NCBI RefSeq assembly: GCF_008795985.1
Contig: NZ_VMHP01000002.1
Span: 1,240,001-1,304,000, forward strand
From: Marinobacter halotolerans
GTDB lineage: Bacteria > Pseudomonadota > Gammaproteobacteria > Pseudomonadales > Oleiphilaceae
Reading direction: 5' to 3'
DNA: 64,000 nt
Position 1 is the stretch's first letter. Every line of letters starts with the position of its first letter. A program made the position numbers and the translations under genes. Positions 37,979 through 47,641 of the stretch are shown here, in pieces. A model generated the notes under the pieces. That model saw nothing but the letters and a program-made list of their open reading frames with translations, was not told the DNA's origin and made no database searches.

Positions 37979-40009
37979 TCAGACCCTGAAGGCTTCGACC
38001 AGGCGTTGCAGAGAAGCGGTCAGATCAGACATCTCCCGCGATGAAGCCAGGGTTTCTTCGGCGTTGTCAGCCGTGGTCTGACCCAGAACACTGATCTGCT
38101 CCACGTTGGTGTTGACGTTTTTCGCCACCGCAGACTGCTCTTCTGCTGCCTGGGCGATCTGATGGCTCATGTCCACAATCATGGAGATGCCCTGGGCAAT
38201 CCGGTCCAGCGCCTCAGTGACTTCCGTTGATTTGGTGACCGTCGCTTCCGTGACTTCGTGGCTGTTGGTCATGGCACTGACTGCGTCCTTCACACCGCTC
38301 TGCAGACGGGAAATCATACCCTCGATCTCTTCCGTCGACTTGTGGGTGCGCTGGGACAGTGAACGTACTTCATCGGCGACAACCGCAAAGCCGCGCCCCT
38401 GCTCACCAGCACGGGCCGCCTCGATTGCCGCGTTCAGCGCCAGCAGGTTGGTCTGCTCTGCAATCGCCTTGATCTCTACCAGCACCTGGCTGATGTTGTC
38501 GCTATCCTTGTTTACCCGGTTGATCACTTCGACCGCGCCGGCTATTTCGGTGGCCAGCTTGTTAATAGTGCCAACCGTATCCGCAACAACCTGTCGGCCT
38601 TTTTCCGTATCAGCCTCTGCACTGCCGGCACTGTCGGCGACGCGATGAGCGCTCTCGGTGACCTCATTGACGGCCTCTACCATCTGGTTCATGGCTTCAT
38701 TGATCTGGCCGGATTCTTCCATCTGTCGGGCAACCGCCTGGCTGTTGGCCGTTGCGGTGTCGTTCACACGCGAGGCCTGCTGATCCACATCCGAGGTTGT
38801 GCTACTGACGGCACGGATAAGCTCGGCCATCTTGTCGGTCATATTATTGAATTCCGTTGTAAGCTCGCCCAGCTCATCCCGGTTTTCCAACTCGATATGG
38901 GTTGTCATATCGCCTGCTGCCACTGACCTTGCCGCCTCGCTGAAACGGCTAATGGCATTGCGCACCGACATAAAAAAGCCGATGTACAGATAGACGACGA
39001 TCAACAGGACAATAACCAGTGAGGCTATGATCAATCGGCGCTGGGAAACCTCGGCATCAAGCCTGGAGTCCAGATTCTGGCGAACCACATCGAAAATCGC
39101 GGCGTTGGCCTGATTGAAATTTTCCAGCTCGCTCTCGATAAAGCTATTGAAATCCTGGAAGGACATTTCCAGACGCATGGGCGTGATCACATTAATGTCC
39201 AGCATGTCCCGCACCCTGATCAGACTGCCGGACACTTCCGCAAATTCATCGCCGGCGGATTGTTCCAGTTTTGGCGAAGCGTCCAACACCACGTCCAGTG
39301 ACGGAGCCAGAAGGCTGGCCTGATTGGTCAGTTGATCATAAATTCCGTTCAGCGCATCACTCAGGCCATAACCCACCTGCCCTGACAATAATGCAGAGCC
39401 GCCGAAAGCCCGGGCGCGGCCTATAACGGTGCGGGCATCCGGCAGTGTCTCGTTTACCAGACCCAGCAGAAGCAGGTTTTCCCGGGATCCGTCCTGGCCA
39501 AGACCGGAACTCTCAATGGTGGCAGACAAAAGCGCACGGACCTTCTGAACGAACTGCTGGTAGTACTTGAACTGGGGATCAATGTTGCTCTGGTAGGCGT
39601 CCTCGGTGACCAGAGTCTGCCAATCTGACTGCAGCTGTTCTATCTGCGCTGTCCAATTGCCCGAGACATCAAAGCGAACATCTGCCGCAAGCAACTCTTC
39701 AAGAAGCGAATTGATGCGATCCCTGGCCTCGTCTGACTTTGCCAGAAGCGCAGGGTCATCCTTTATTTTGCCCGGGGCCCGAAAATCCCGGTAAGCCATT
39801 GACTGGCGCAACAGCAGGTCGACCGTCTCCAGCTGCTCAAGACCTTCGACGCCCCGTGTCATGGTGTCGACTGAGCGATTGAGTTCGCTGATAACCAGCC
39901 ATGCCAACATGATGATCGGCAGCAGGAAAAGAACACTGATGAGGCTGAACTTATAAAACATGGGCAGCCGATTCATCAGTGACACAGCAGGTTTGATCAG
40001 CAGCTTCAC
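37979..40009 (-). CDS. Methyl-accepting chemotaxis protein
   Basis: 676-residue membrane chemoreceptor. Transmembrane helices at about 20-43 and 312-336 flank a long periplasmic helical sensor (about 44-311), whose size suggests a helical bimodular type domain. HAMP follows (about 337-390), then the signalling domain with hairpin tip [37 protein letters not shown] (two blocks). There is no C-terminal CheR-binding pentapeptide (ends VEAFRV). Start is GTG 40007-40009. It sits next to ampE, like the transducer PA4520 of P. aeruginosa. Ligand unknown. Confidence 0.93.
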   Translation of the reverse strand: MKLLIKPAVSLMNRLPMFYKFSLISVLFLLPIIMLAWLVISELNRSVDTMTRGVEGLEQLETVDLLLRQSMAYRDFRAPGKIKDDPALLAKSDEARDRINSLLEELLAADVRFDVSGNWTAQIEQLQSDWQTLVTEDAYQSNIDPQFKYYQQFVQKVRALLSATIESSGLGQDGSRENLLLLGLVNETLPDARTVIGRARAFGGSALLSGQVGYGLSDALNGIYDQLTNQASLLAPSLDVVLDASPKLEQSAGDEFAEVSGSLIRVRDMLDINVITPMRLEMSFQDFNSFIESELENFNQANAAIFDVVRQNLDSRLDAEVSQRRLIIASLVIVLLIVVYLYIGFFMSVRNAISRFSEAARSVAAGDMTTHIELENRDELGELTTEFNNMTDKMAELIRAVSSTTSDVDQQASRVNDTATANSQAVARQMEESGQINEAMNQMVEAVNEVTESAHRVADSAGSAEADTEKGRQVVADTVGTINKLATEIAGAVEVINRVNKDSDNISQVLVEIKAIAEQTNLLALNAAIEAARAGEQGRGFAVVADEVRSLSQRTHKSTEEIEGMISRLQSGVKDAVSAMTNSHEVTEATVTKSTEVTEALDRIAQGISMIVDMSHQIAQAAEEQSAVAKNVNTNVEQISVLGQTTADNAEETLASSREMSDLTASLQRLVEAFRV

Positions 40010-40116
40010 ATATACCCCCGGGACCTTATTGTTCGTTCTACTACGTTAGTCGGCTAAGGTACTACAAAGTTGAGAGTTTTTTTGCTTAAAAATGTAAATT
40101 CTCTATTTCAAACCGA

Positions 40117-41004
40117 TCAGACAATACCCGCAATAACCAAGAGCGCGAGAGCGCATATCCAGACAAGCATACTACGGTTCATCAGACCCCGGATTGCCGC
40201 CAGGCTTCTGTCGCCAAAATCCGGCCAGGCTTCGTGGTGCAATTCCGAAAAGCGCTCCGGCTCCAGTTCATACCCGCTGAGCGCACTGTTGGCCGCGGAC
40301 ATCAACGTCTGTCTGGGATCCCCGCGCAGGGAGAAAACAGCGGATTTCCCGGTCTTCAGCCAGCCCGGCAGATCACCGGCAATACCAAACGTCAGCGCCA
40401 GCAACCTGGCAGGCAGGAAGTTTACTCCGTCGGCAAGACGACCAAACCCGCTCCTCGCCGCAGCGTGGGGCCAATGGTCCCTGAGGGCGACAAGACCTCT
40501 GGCAACAAATGCACCACCAATTCCGGCAACGACATACCAGAATGCAATGGCAAAATAGCGTTCAAAAATAACACCCACCAGTGTGCGGGACAGCGCCCGG
40601 TGCATCTCTTCCGGAGATGACGCGGCACCTCGTTCCGCAGGCGGCAGAAAATGACTGACCTTGTGCCAGGCTCCCTGCATGTCACCGTTTCTCCAGGCGG
40701 TGGCGTACTGTTCAAGCATCTCGACCAGCCCGGGCGCACCCATCATCCAGAGCAGCAGCACAAGGGCCAAAGGATGCACGGCAAACGACCACCCCGAGTG
40801 GCGCAAAGCAATTTCAATGGAAACGAGCAAGACCGCAGGCAATGCAACCAACAGAAGTCCGCGTAGCAGGCCGGCCTCCCGGCCCGGCGATACGGTATGG
40901 GCCCCGGAAAAGCCTTTGCGCCACAGAGGGTCCGCCGCAAACAGGTTCGCCTGATCCAGCCTGCGACGAAGTACATAGGCTGCCAGAAACACGACAAATT
41001 CCAT
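40117..41004 (-). CDS. ampE: AmpE-like inner-membrane protein
   Basis: 295 residues with membrane helices near 45-62, 72-92, 150-172 and 274-294. The ampDE context and segments such as RTLVGVIFERYFAIAFWYVVAG and GDPRQTLMSAANSALSGYE match AmpE, a CobD/CbiB-related protein proposed to sense or relay beta-lactamase induction signals. Its ATG overlaps the ampD stop (TAATG), indicating translational coupling. Biochemical function is not settled even in model species. Confidence 0.9.
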   Translation of the reverse strand: MEFVVFLAAYVLRRRLDQANLFAADPLWRKGFSGAHTVSPGREAGLLRGLLLVALPAVLLVSIEIALRHSGWSFAVHPLALVLLLWMMGAPGLVEMLEQYATAWRNGDMQGAWHKVSHFLPPAERGAASSPEEMHRALSRTLVGVIFERYFAIAFWYVVAGIGGAFVARGLVALRDHWPHAAARSGFGRLADGVNFLPARLLALTFGIAGDLPGWLKTGKSAVFSLRGDPRQTLMSAANSALSGYELEPERFSELHHEAWPDFGDRSLAAIRGLMNRSMLVWICALALLVIAGIV

Positions 41005-41630
41005 TAGGCGCTGCTCCTTCCATTCAGAACCTGCGCCAGTCGCGTATGGAACCTGGACCAGTCGAAAGCGGGCCCGGGATCGGTTTTCCTGCCCGGGGCT
41101 ATATCACTGTGGCCGGTTACGCGGTCCCGGGTGATTTCGGGCCAGGCCGCCATAATCCTCGCCGTAAGCTCTGTTAAACGCTTGTACTGCGGGTCGGTAT
41201 AGGGAATATCGTCCGTCCCTTCCAATTCGATCCCGATGGAAAAGTCGTTGCATTCATCCTCACCCTGAAAACTGGACCTCCCCGCATGCCAGGCACGGTC
41301 AAGCAGGTTCACAAACTGTATAGCGGAACCATCCCGCCGGATCAGAAGATGCGATGACACCTTCAGGTCGGCGATGGTCTGAAAATAGGGATGCGCGGAG
41401 GGATCAAGCCGGTTACAGAAAAAACGCTCAATCGCGTCGCCGCTGAAGTGTCCGGGTGGCAGACTTATATTATGAATCACAAGTAGCGAAGGCGGGATTC
41501 GGTCGGGCCGGTTATTGTAGTTGGGAGAAGCGCACCAGCGGGCATCGGGAACGAGTCCGGTCGTCCGCAATTCGCGGGCATGTTCGTGCAGTTCGGAGTC
41601 TGTTATTTCAGGCGCGTTGAGGTCAGGCAA
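41004..41630 (-). CDS. ampD: 1,6-anhydro-MurNAc-L-alanine amidase AmpD
   Basis: Cytosolic zinc amidase recycling murein fragments; loss derepresses AmpR-controlled beta-lactamase in relatives. 208 residues, slightly longer than E. coli AmpD (183). Zinc ligands lie in LLVIHNISLPPG (His) and in VTGHSDIAPGRKTDPGPAF (His and Asp); FVNLLDRAWHAGRSSFQG is also conserved. No ampC or ampR is present in the window, so a resistance role here is untested. First gene of the ampDE pair. Confidence 0.95.
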   Translation of the reverse strand: MPDLNAPEITDSELHEHARELRTTGLVPDARWCASPNYNNRPDRIPPSLLVIHNISLPPGHFSGDAIERFFCNRLDPSAHPYFQTIADLKVSSHLLIRRDGSAIQFVNLLDRAWHAGRSSFQGEDECNDFSIGIELEGTDDIPYTDPQYKRLTELTARIMAAWPEITRDRVTGHSDIAPGRKTDPGPAFDWSRFHTRLAQVLNGRSSA

Positions 41631-41686
41631 GGTGTTTCCATCAGGCTGGAGATGTTACGGGTTTCTACCTGATTGAAGCACAAACG

Positions 41687-41707
41687 CGGGCACCATGCGA
41701 ATGCCCG
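41687..41707 (-). terminator. Possible terminator downstream of DUF1631 gene
   Basis: On the reverse strand CGGGCA and TGCCCG pair across nine bases and are followed by CGTTTGTG, a poor T-tract. It lies in the 104-bp gap between the DUF1631 and ampD genes. Confidence 0.3.
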
Positions 41708-41734
41708 GGGACCATGAACGCCAGGGGAGCCGGA

Positions 41735-44053
41735 TCAGTCTTTGCGGTTGCTCCGGAGGTTATCAATGATGGACTCCAGAGCCCGGTCAAAGATCAGGCC
41801 GTCGTCCAGCATAACGATTTCATCTTGTTCCAGAGACCGGGCCAGTTCTTCCCGGTGATACTCCGCGACCTTGGCGCCGCTGCGATTAACGAAAATGTAC
41901 TTGCCGGTTGCTTTGATAAATGCCGCGAGTTTGCAGCGGGTTTTACTGCCATCCCGCGTCAGTTCAATCCAGGAACCAACACGCATGCTGTCAGCGCGCT
42001 CAAGCCACTGGGTCTGAATCTCTGATTCAACAGCGGCAGCAGGTGCCTGGCTCGCCTGTGGTGACTCGGGAATTTGTGGTGACTGCGGTAGCTCCGCCGC
42101 CTCGGGTGTTTTCGGCGCTGAAGGTTGCTCCTGCGTTGCCTCCGGCTCCGGGACAATCTCCGGCTCCGGGGCGACCTCATGCTGCGGTGTGGCCTCAGGC
42201 TGCTTTTTCGGGTGTGTCACCAGGCGCTGGAACACGTCCACATGGGCAAGTTCCAGGTCACGAATGGCTGCGTCAGTGGCAAAGGGATCCCAGGAAATCT
42301 CCTGAAGGGCAGATCGCAGGCCGTCAACAATGCCGGGAATGGCTTTAAGCAAATCGCTACGCGTGTCGTCCGTCACCGGCTGTGGATCGACGCTCCAGAC
42401 CAGGCTCTCGGTCAGTCGTCTTGCCTTGTGCCACTGATCACTCTCCTCGCCTTCGCGCAGAACCACCCACTGAAGGTATCTGACCAGCGCTTCATCAAGA
42501 AGGCGGATCACCGACTGTGGCAGCTCTCGTCCTTCCTGAACTTCATCCAGAAGCGTGCGGGCGGCATCAGAGGCTCTTTCCTGACGGGCACGACCCTCTT
42601 CCGCATCCTTGAGGCGCTGTTCAACCAATTCCCGACGGCGCCGGTCCAGATCCATGAAGTGGCCGAAATCGTTGAGGAGTTCGGTGAACAGTTCCACGTT
42701 ATCGGTGTATTCGTTAAGCACCCGATCGACAACCGATTCGATTTTATCCCTGAGCGGGTCTCTCTGACCGGGCTTTTTTTCTGCCCAGCCCATCGCTGCG
42801 AGGGCCAGCTCATTGAGCAGCTTCCGAACCGGGTGACCACCCCGGTTGAAGAAATTCTTGTCGCTGAGTGCAACCTTCAATACCGGAATCTGCAGCCGGC
42901 TGATGATCGCTTTCATGGCGGGGTGGAGCTGACGGTCCTCAAGAATGAAGTCGAACAGCATGGACACCAGATTGATCACGTCGCTGTCGACCTGGCCGGC
43001 GGTCACCCGCTGGCCCCGCTCATCGACGAAGATCGGCTGAAGCTGGCCGGACAGAGGGACGATTTCATCGGAGCTGTGCGCCGTCGCTTCGGACTGGATA
43101 TTGTTCAGGCGAGCCATCAGTGTGTCGGTATCAAGTACGCCAGCGCCTCCGGAACCGACTGGCCCGCCCACACCGGTGTTACCACCCTGTCCACCGTGCA
43201 AAAGCGCGCTCAGCTCAGAGAAAGTCGCCTTCACGTCCGAGGAACCGGTGCTACCTTGGGCCGACTGGCCAGCGTGTCCGCCATGAACGCCCTGGTCCTC
43301 GCTGGAGCCCTGAGTCCGGGGGGAAGGCGCATTGCCAGAGGGACGGGGGGCTTTTCCCCCGATGGGCGGACGCTTCATGTCGGGCAGAACGCCCTCGGCA
43401 ATCAGAGTTTTGTTGGCGTTCTTGTAGAAATCGCCAAGTATTCCGCCAAGCAGGCGATCGAAAAGCTTGAGCACCACCAGCTTGGCGCGAATATCAATAT
43501 CAAGGTCCGAACAGGCGTCCGCCAGTCCACCGCAGATAACTTCCGGGCTTAGTGGCATCTGGCTGTCTTGGAGCTTGATGGAAGGCACCAGATGAGCGAC
43601 TCGCACGTTCAATAAACGGATAGCCTCGGAATTCTGGCTTCGAAGTTTGTTGATCAGGTTGTCTATTGCCACCTGCTGCTCGAGCTGGGAGTGATCGACA
43701 AGGCTGAGAGAATCCTGATCCACCTCATCAAGGGAACCCGAGCCCCCTTTGGGCGCGAACTGACCGATCTCGTTGAAAGCGCTGCTGACGTATTGCAGGA
43801 CTGATACTGTCATGCTCTTTCGGCGCAGGCGAAGTTCCCGCATTGCGTCAAAATAGGCGGTCTGATCCTGATTCGTGCCCGCCTTGTCAGCAAGTTCGAA
43901 CAATGCGTCGTCTGCCTGATCAAAAAACTCGGACATCACCGCTTTCAACGACTGACCAGATACGTCACGCAAACGTACCAATGCCGCCGGAAGGCTGAAC
44001 CTTTGCGGAATACTCTGATTTTTCAGGTTAACGACTTTCCGGTCCTGTGCCAT
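41735..44053 (-). CDS. DUF1631 domain protein
   Basis: 772 residues from ATG 44053, which has GGAG seven bases upstream; a longer frame starts at 44095. The N-terminal 230 residues are helical (SIPQRFSLPAALVRLRDVSGQSL). A Gly/Ser/Pro-rich low-complexity linker (about 235-310) follows, then a long helical block (about 365-640), a Pro/Glu/Gln/Ala-rich repeat-like stretch and a C-terminal beta domain (SWIELTRDGSKTRCKLAAFI...YIFVNRSGAKVAEYH). The architecture is that of DUF1631, uncharacterised. It lies between ampD and nadC as PA4523 does in P. aeruginosa. Function unknown. Confidence 0.88.
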   Translation of the reverse strand: MAQDRKVVNLKNQSIPQRFSLPAALVRLRDVSGQSLKAVMSEFFDQADDALFELADKAGTNQDQTAYFDAMRELRLRRKSMTVSVLQYVSSAFNEIGQFAPKGGSGSLDEVDQDSLSLVDHSQLEQQVAIDNLINKLRSQNSEAIRLLNVRVAHLVPSIKLQDSQMPLSPEVICGGLADACSDLDIDIRAKLVVLKLFDRLLGGILGDFYKNANKTLIAEGVLPDMKRPPIGGKAPRPSGNAPSPRTQGSSEDQGVHGGHAGQSAQGSTGSSDVKATFSELSALLHGGQGGNTGVGGPVGSGGAGVLDTDTLMARLNNIQSEATAHSSDEIVPLSGQLQPIFVDERGQRVTAGQVDSDVINLVSMLFDFILEDRQLHPAMKAIISRLQIPVLKVALSDKNFFNRGGHPVRKLLNELALAAMGWAEKKPGQRDPLRDKIESVVDRVLNEYTDNVELFTELLNDFGHFMDLDRRRRELVEQRLKDAEEGRARQERASDAARTLLDEVQEGRELPQSVIRLLDEALVRYLQWVVLREGEESDQWHKARRLTESLVWSVDPQPVTDDTRSDLLKAIPGIVDGLRSALQEISWDPFATDAAIRDLELAHVDVFQRLVTHPKKQPEATPQHEVAPEPEIVPEPEATQEQPSAPKTPEAAELPQSPQIPESPQASQAPAAAVESEIQTQWLERADSMRVGSWIELTRDGSKTRCKLAAFIKATGKYIFVNRSGAKVAEYHREELARSLEQDEIVMLDDGLIFDRALESIIDNLRSNRKD

Positions 44054-44274
44054 GCGGCTACTCCAGACGTGAGCGGTAGGAGATACATACGCCAATGGTA
44101 AGCCCGCAGCACGTCAGCTTGTGTCAGAATTTGTCACCTTTTGTGTTTAAGTGATGGCCTTCACAGTTTAGCACCCTGACGGTGACGGGTTTGGAGAAAC
44201 CGGCGATGGGCGATAAAATCCCGGAACCGGCCGAAATTCCGTTTTCAACCTTCTTTTCTATTTCAGGAAACTGC

Positions 44275-45117
44275 ATGAAATATGACGACCTGATGCATCA
44301 GTCCCGCGTCCAGGCGGTTGCCCAGAGCCTCCAGGAAGATATCGGCTCCGGAGATATCACGGCGCAGCTGATACCCGCCGACCGTATCAGCCAGGGCCAT
44401 GTCATAACCCGTGAAGGGGCCGTTATAGCCGGCAGCGCCTGGGTCGATGAAGTCTTCCTACAGGTGGACCCGACCGTGACATTAAACTGGCAAACCCGAG
44501 ACGGCGAGGCCGTACACCCCGGACAGATCCTGTTTACCATGACCGGCAATGCCCGCAGCCTGTTGACGGCAGAGCGCAGCGCCCTGAACTGGCTTCAGGC
44601 CCTCTCCGGCACGGCAACCGTGTGTGCAGACTATGCCGCCATGGTTGCCCACACCGGCGTCAAACTCCTGGACACCCGCAAGACCATTCCGGGCCTACGC
44701 CTGGCGCAGAAATACGCGGTGACCTGCGGCGGCTGTCATAACCACCGGTTCGGCCTCTGGGACGCGTTCCTGATCAAGGAAAACCACATTGCTGCCTGTG
44801 GTTCCATTGCCAATGCTGTTGCCGAAGCAAGGCGGATTGCGCCGGACCGGCCCGTTGAAGTGGAAACCGAAAACCGGGATGAGCTGGAACAGGCACTGGA
44901 GGCAGGCGCCGACATCATCATGCTGGATGAGTTTTCACTGGAAGGCATGCGGGAAGCGGTGCACCTGACCGGCTCGGCAGCGAAACTTGAAGCATCGGGC
45001 GGCATAAGCGAGCGAACGCTGGTCGCGATTGCAGAAACCGGTGTTGACTATATTTCAATCGGGGCTCTGACCAAGGACATCCGGGCGATCGATCTGTCGA
45101 TGCGCCTGGATTCGTAA
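44275..45117 (+). CDS. nadC: Nicotinate-nucleotide pyrophosphorylase (carboxylating)
   Basis: Quinolinate phosphoribosyltransferase of de novo NAD synthesis. 280 residues from ATG 44275 (AGGA seven bases upstream); an upstream frame from 44182 is not needed. Motifs include [54 protein letters not shown] (PRPP and quinolinate binding), and the barrel strands EVETEN, IIMLDEF and EASGGI. Length is typical (about 280-290). Divergent from DUF1631. Confidence 0.97.
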   Translation: MKYDDLMHQSRVQAVAQSLQEDIGSGDITAQLIPADRISQGHVITREGAVIAGSAWVDEVFLQVDPTVTLNWQTRDGEAVHPGQILFTMTGNARSLLTAERSALNWLQALSGTATVCADYAAMVAHTGVKLLDTRKTIPGLRLAQKYAVTCGGCHNHRFGLWDAFLIKENHIAACGSIANAVAEARRIAPDRPVEVETENRDELEQALEAGADIIMLDEFSLEGMREAVHLTGSAAKLEASGGISERTLVAIAETGVDYISIGALTKDIRAIDLSMRLDS

Positions 45118-45131
45118 CACTGGCGGCGGTT

Positions 45132-45470
45132 TCAGCCACCGCCGGATAAAAGCCGGTCCATCTCCTCAAGTTGCTTGATCAGGCTTTTTCCGGATTCCGG
45201 CCGGGCCCTGAAGTGCTCCTCGGCCATGGGCGCCATGCCGGAGACCTGGGGCAAGGGTCGATCTGCCTCGATCAGAACGGTCATGCGGCGGATGAAAACA
45301 AACTGGAGCCACTGGGTAAACTCCAGCCGGTCAACGGCAAACGGCTGAGTACTCTGCATGGCTTCCGCGGGTGGCGGCTGGTTTTCCCACAGCCCCAACT
45401 GCCGCAGTTCCATCTCGATCTGGATAAGGCTGTCAGCCACTCTTGCAATATGGTCGGATGAACCCGACAT
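45132..45470 (-). CDS. yqcC: YqcC family protein (DUF446)
   Basis: 112 residues resembling E. coli YqcC, a small helical protein of unknown function. The core is conserved: ELRQLGLWENQPP, STQPFAVDRLEFTQWLQFVFIRRM and LIKQLEEMDRLL. GGGGAG precedes ATG 45470. It follows the ParA-family gene on the same strand (45-bp gap), and its 3' end faces nadC. Confidence 0.88.
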   Translation of the reverse strand: MSGSSDHIARVADSLIQIEMELRQLGLWENQPPPAEAMQSTQPFAVDRLEFTQWLQFVFIRRMTVLIEADRPLPQVSGMAPMAEEHFRARPESGKSLIKQLEEMDRLLSGGG

Positions 45471-45515
45471 TGAGCTCCCCTTCTGATTTCTGTCTTTTCT
45501 GAATTGTTGCGCTTG

Positions 45516-46313
45516 TCAGTCAGCCAGCGGTTCCAGCTCGACTTTCTCACCATGCAGCACGGCAAACAGGTTCTCGTACTGGACGGTCAGCGGATGTTTC
45601 GGCGCCATGTGAATCAGCGGCTTCCTCGCCTGATGGGATTCCTTCATTTTCACCGAACTGGACAACCTGACGGGCAGAACCGGCAGCCCCTCGTCCATCA
45701 GTTCACGAACCAGCTGTTTTGGCAGGCTGGCGCGAGGCTGGAACTGGTTTGCCACAATGCCTTCAACGACCAGGTCTTCATTGTGATCTTCCTGAAGTTC
45801 CTGAATTTCGTGCAGAATGCTGTACAGCGCCTGACGCGAGAAATCGTCACAGTCGAACGGAATGAGGCAGCGTTCCGCGGCAATAAGCGCAGAGCGTGTA
45901 TAAAAATTCAACGCCGGCGCAGTGTCGATATAGATGGCGTCGAATGACTCACTGAGTTTCTTCAATGCCTCGCGCAGCTTGTAAATTTTGTGCTTCGCTT
46001 CCAGCTTGCGCTCGAGAAAATCCAGCTCTGGACTTGATGGCATCACAAACAGATTGTCAAAAGGTGTTGCGTGAACGAATTCATCCGGCCGACGGTTGAA
46101 TACGGTGAATGCAACCGTCTGCTCCAGGTAATCAGCTACCGTGTCCTTCAGCTCTGAGGCTGACTTGCCCAGAAGGTACTGTGTGGAGTTGCCCTGGGGA
46201 TCCAGATCCACAACCAGTGTCCGTTTGCCTCTGGCAGCACTGATTGCTGCAAGATTGCAGGTGATGCTGGATTTACCCACACCGCCTTTCTGATTGAATA
46301 CCACGCGCCTCAT
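45516..46313 (-). CDS. ParA-family ATPase (orphan)
   Basis: 265 residues with the deviant Walker A motif FNQKGGVGKSSITCNLA (about 7-23), Walker A' VVDLDPQGNSTQYLLG and Walker B AIYIDTAPAL. These ATPases position DNA or protein cargo by dynamic nucleoid or membrane binding. No parB, parS or minE is adjacent, so it is not an obvious chromosome-partition pair; the chromosomal parAB is probably elsewhere. GGGAGGG lies upstream of ATG 46313. Neighbours are hda and yqcC. Cargo unknown. Confidence 0.85.
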   Translation of the reverse strand: MRRVVFNQKGGVGKSSITCNLAAISAARGKRTLVVDLDPQGNSTQYLLGKSASELKDTVADYLEQTVAFTVFNRRPDEFVHATPFDNLFVMPSSPELDFLERKLEAKHKIYKLREALKKLSESFDAIYIDTAPALNFYTRSALIAAERCLIPFDCDDFSRQALYSILHEIQELQEDHNEDLVVEGIVANQFQPRASLPKQLVRELMDEGLPVLPVRLSSSVKMKESHQARKPLIHMAPKHPLTVQYENLFAVLHGEKVELEPLAD

Positions 46314-46356
46314 TCTAATCCCTCCCTTCTGTGGTGTTTGTTTCGTCCGATGTTCA

Positions 46357-47055
46357 TTACCAGTCCATCACCGACTTCACAAACGGGATGGTCAGTCGCC
46401 TCTGCGCCTTCAGTGAATTGTCATCAAGCCTGTCCAATACCGCCAGCAGATCTGCCAGCCGTCGCGGTGCCCGCTTCAGAATAAAAGCCGCCACGTCCTC
46501 ATTGACACTCAGCCCCCGCTGCTCGGCCCTGGCCACCAGGATGCGCATGCGATCGTCATCCCGGTTAATTCCCATCTGCACCTGCAGGCCGTGCTGAAGA
46601 CGGGAGATAAGGTCAGGAAGCAGGAATGGCAAGTCTGCGGGCAGATCCGTCAGACTGATCACCAACTGCCCGCCCTGATCATTGACGCGATTATACAGAT
46701 GAAAGACGGCTTCCTCCCATTCCGGTCGACCGGCAATGGTATCAAGGTCGTCAAGGCAGACAACGTCATTCATCTCCAGGCCACTCAGTGCCTCCGGCCC
46801 GAAGGGCAGGAACTCCTCCATGCTCAGGCACACGGCGGGGCGCTGTGACTGCTCGGCGAGATGGCAGACCGCCTGCAGCAGGTGGCTTTTGCCCGTATCC
46901 TGATCACCACACACAATAATTGAGGGGATGGAACTGCCCTGCTCGACTGCCGCCCTTAGGCGGGCCGACGCTGTTGAATTGCGTTCGCCGTGAAAATTGT
47001 CGAACCGGGCGTCGTCCCTCAGTTTCACGCCCAGCGCTAGCTGTCCTGCGCTCAC
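46357..47055 (-). CDS. hda: DnaA inactivator Hda
   Basis: AAA+ protein that, bound to the sliding clamp, triggers DnaA-ATP hydrolysis and prevents re-initiation. 232 residues with an N-terminal clamp-binding motif QLALGVKL (5-12), Walker A CGDQDTGKSHLLQAV, Walker B VVCLDDLD, and sensor motif LPDLISRLQHGL. It overlaps the upstream CDP-alcohol transferase gene by 4 bp (ATGA). Lengths of DnaA-family Hda proteins are about 230-250, as here, and no DNA-binding domain IV is present. Confidence 0.95.
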   Translation of the reverse strand: MSAGQLALGVKLRDDARFDNFHGERNSTASARLRAAVEQGSSIPSIIVCGDQDTGKSHLLQAVCHLAEQSQRPAVCLSMEEFLPFGPEALSGLEMNDVVCLDDLDTIAGRPEWEEAVFHLYNRVNDQGGQLVISLTDLPADLPFLLPDLISRLQHGLQVQMGINRDDDRMRILVARAEQRGLSVNEDVAAFILKRAPRRLADLLAVLDRLDDNSLKAQRRLTIPFVKSVMDW

Positions 47056-47609
47056 GACTGAACGGCCCTCCAGGCTTTCAAACCCCAGACAACCAGGTAA
47101 TGGGCACCGCTTAGGACCGCTGACGCGGCCACCAGATCGATGCCCACCTCTATTACCCAGGGCTGCATCGGCAGACCCGCCAGCAGCACAATGATGGCGA
47201 GCGCCACCAAAATCTGGATCATGGTATTAAACTTGCCCGGCAGGCTCGGCTGCATGTCGAATCGTCCGATGCCGTAGTGATAGGCCAGACCGCCACAGAC
47301 GATCAACAGATCCCGCCCAAGTATCAGCCAGAAAAGCCACTGCGGAAGCACCCCGGTGAGCGTCAGCATAAGGTACGCCGCAATCAGCAGAGCCTTGTCT
47401 GCAAGGGGATCAGCGATGGCCCCCAGCCGCGAGTGCCAGTTAAACGCCCGGGCAAGGAAGCCGTCGAAAGCATCGGTAGCGGCGGCAACAAAAAAGATAA
47501 TCAATGCAACACTATAATCCCTCGACCCGAGTGCGACGGCAAAGGGCAATACCAGCAGGAGCCGCAGGAACGTCAGCGCGTTCGGAATCCAGCGCCAGTT
47601 CTGACTCAT
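47052..47609 (-). CDS. CDP-alcohol phosphatidyltransferase family protein
   Basis: 185 residues, four to six membrane helices, beginning IPNALTFLRLLLVLPFAVAL. The catalytic signature D(G)2AR..G..D spans DAFDGFLARAFNWHSRLGAIADPLADK, read here as DAFDGFLAR then GAIADPLADK (about 45-72). This family includes PgsA (phosphatidylglycerolphosphate synthase), but the location beside hda and DUF2066 is that of a second, less studied paralogue in Pseudomonas. Substrate not assignable from sequence. Coupled to hda by a 4-bp overlap. Confidence 0.88.
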   Translation of the reverse strand: MSQNWRWIPNALTFLRLLLVLPFAVALGSRDYSVALIIFFVAAATDAFDGFLARAFNWHSRLGAIADPLADKALLIAAYLMLTLTGVLPQWLFWLILGRDLLIVCGGLAYHYGIGRFDMQPSLPGKFNTMIQILVALAIIVLLAGLPMQPWVIEVGIDLVAASAVLSGAHYLVVWGLKAWRAVQS

Positions 47610-47641
47610 AGCGGTCTCCCCCGAAGCCTCAGGCTGCCTGA

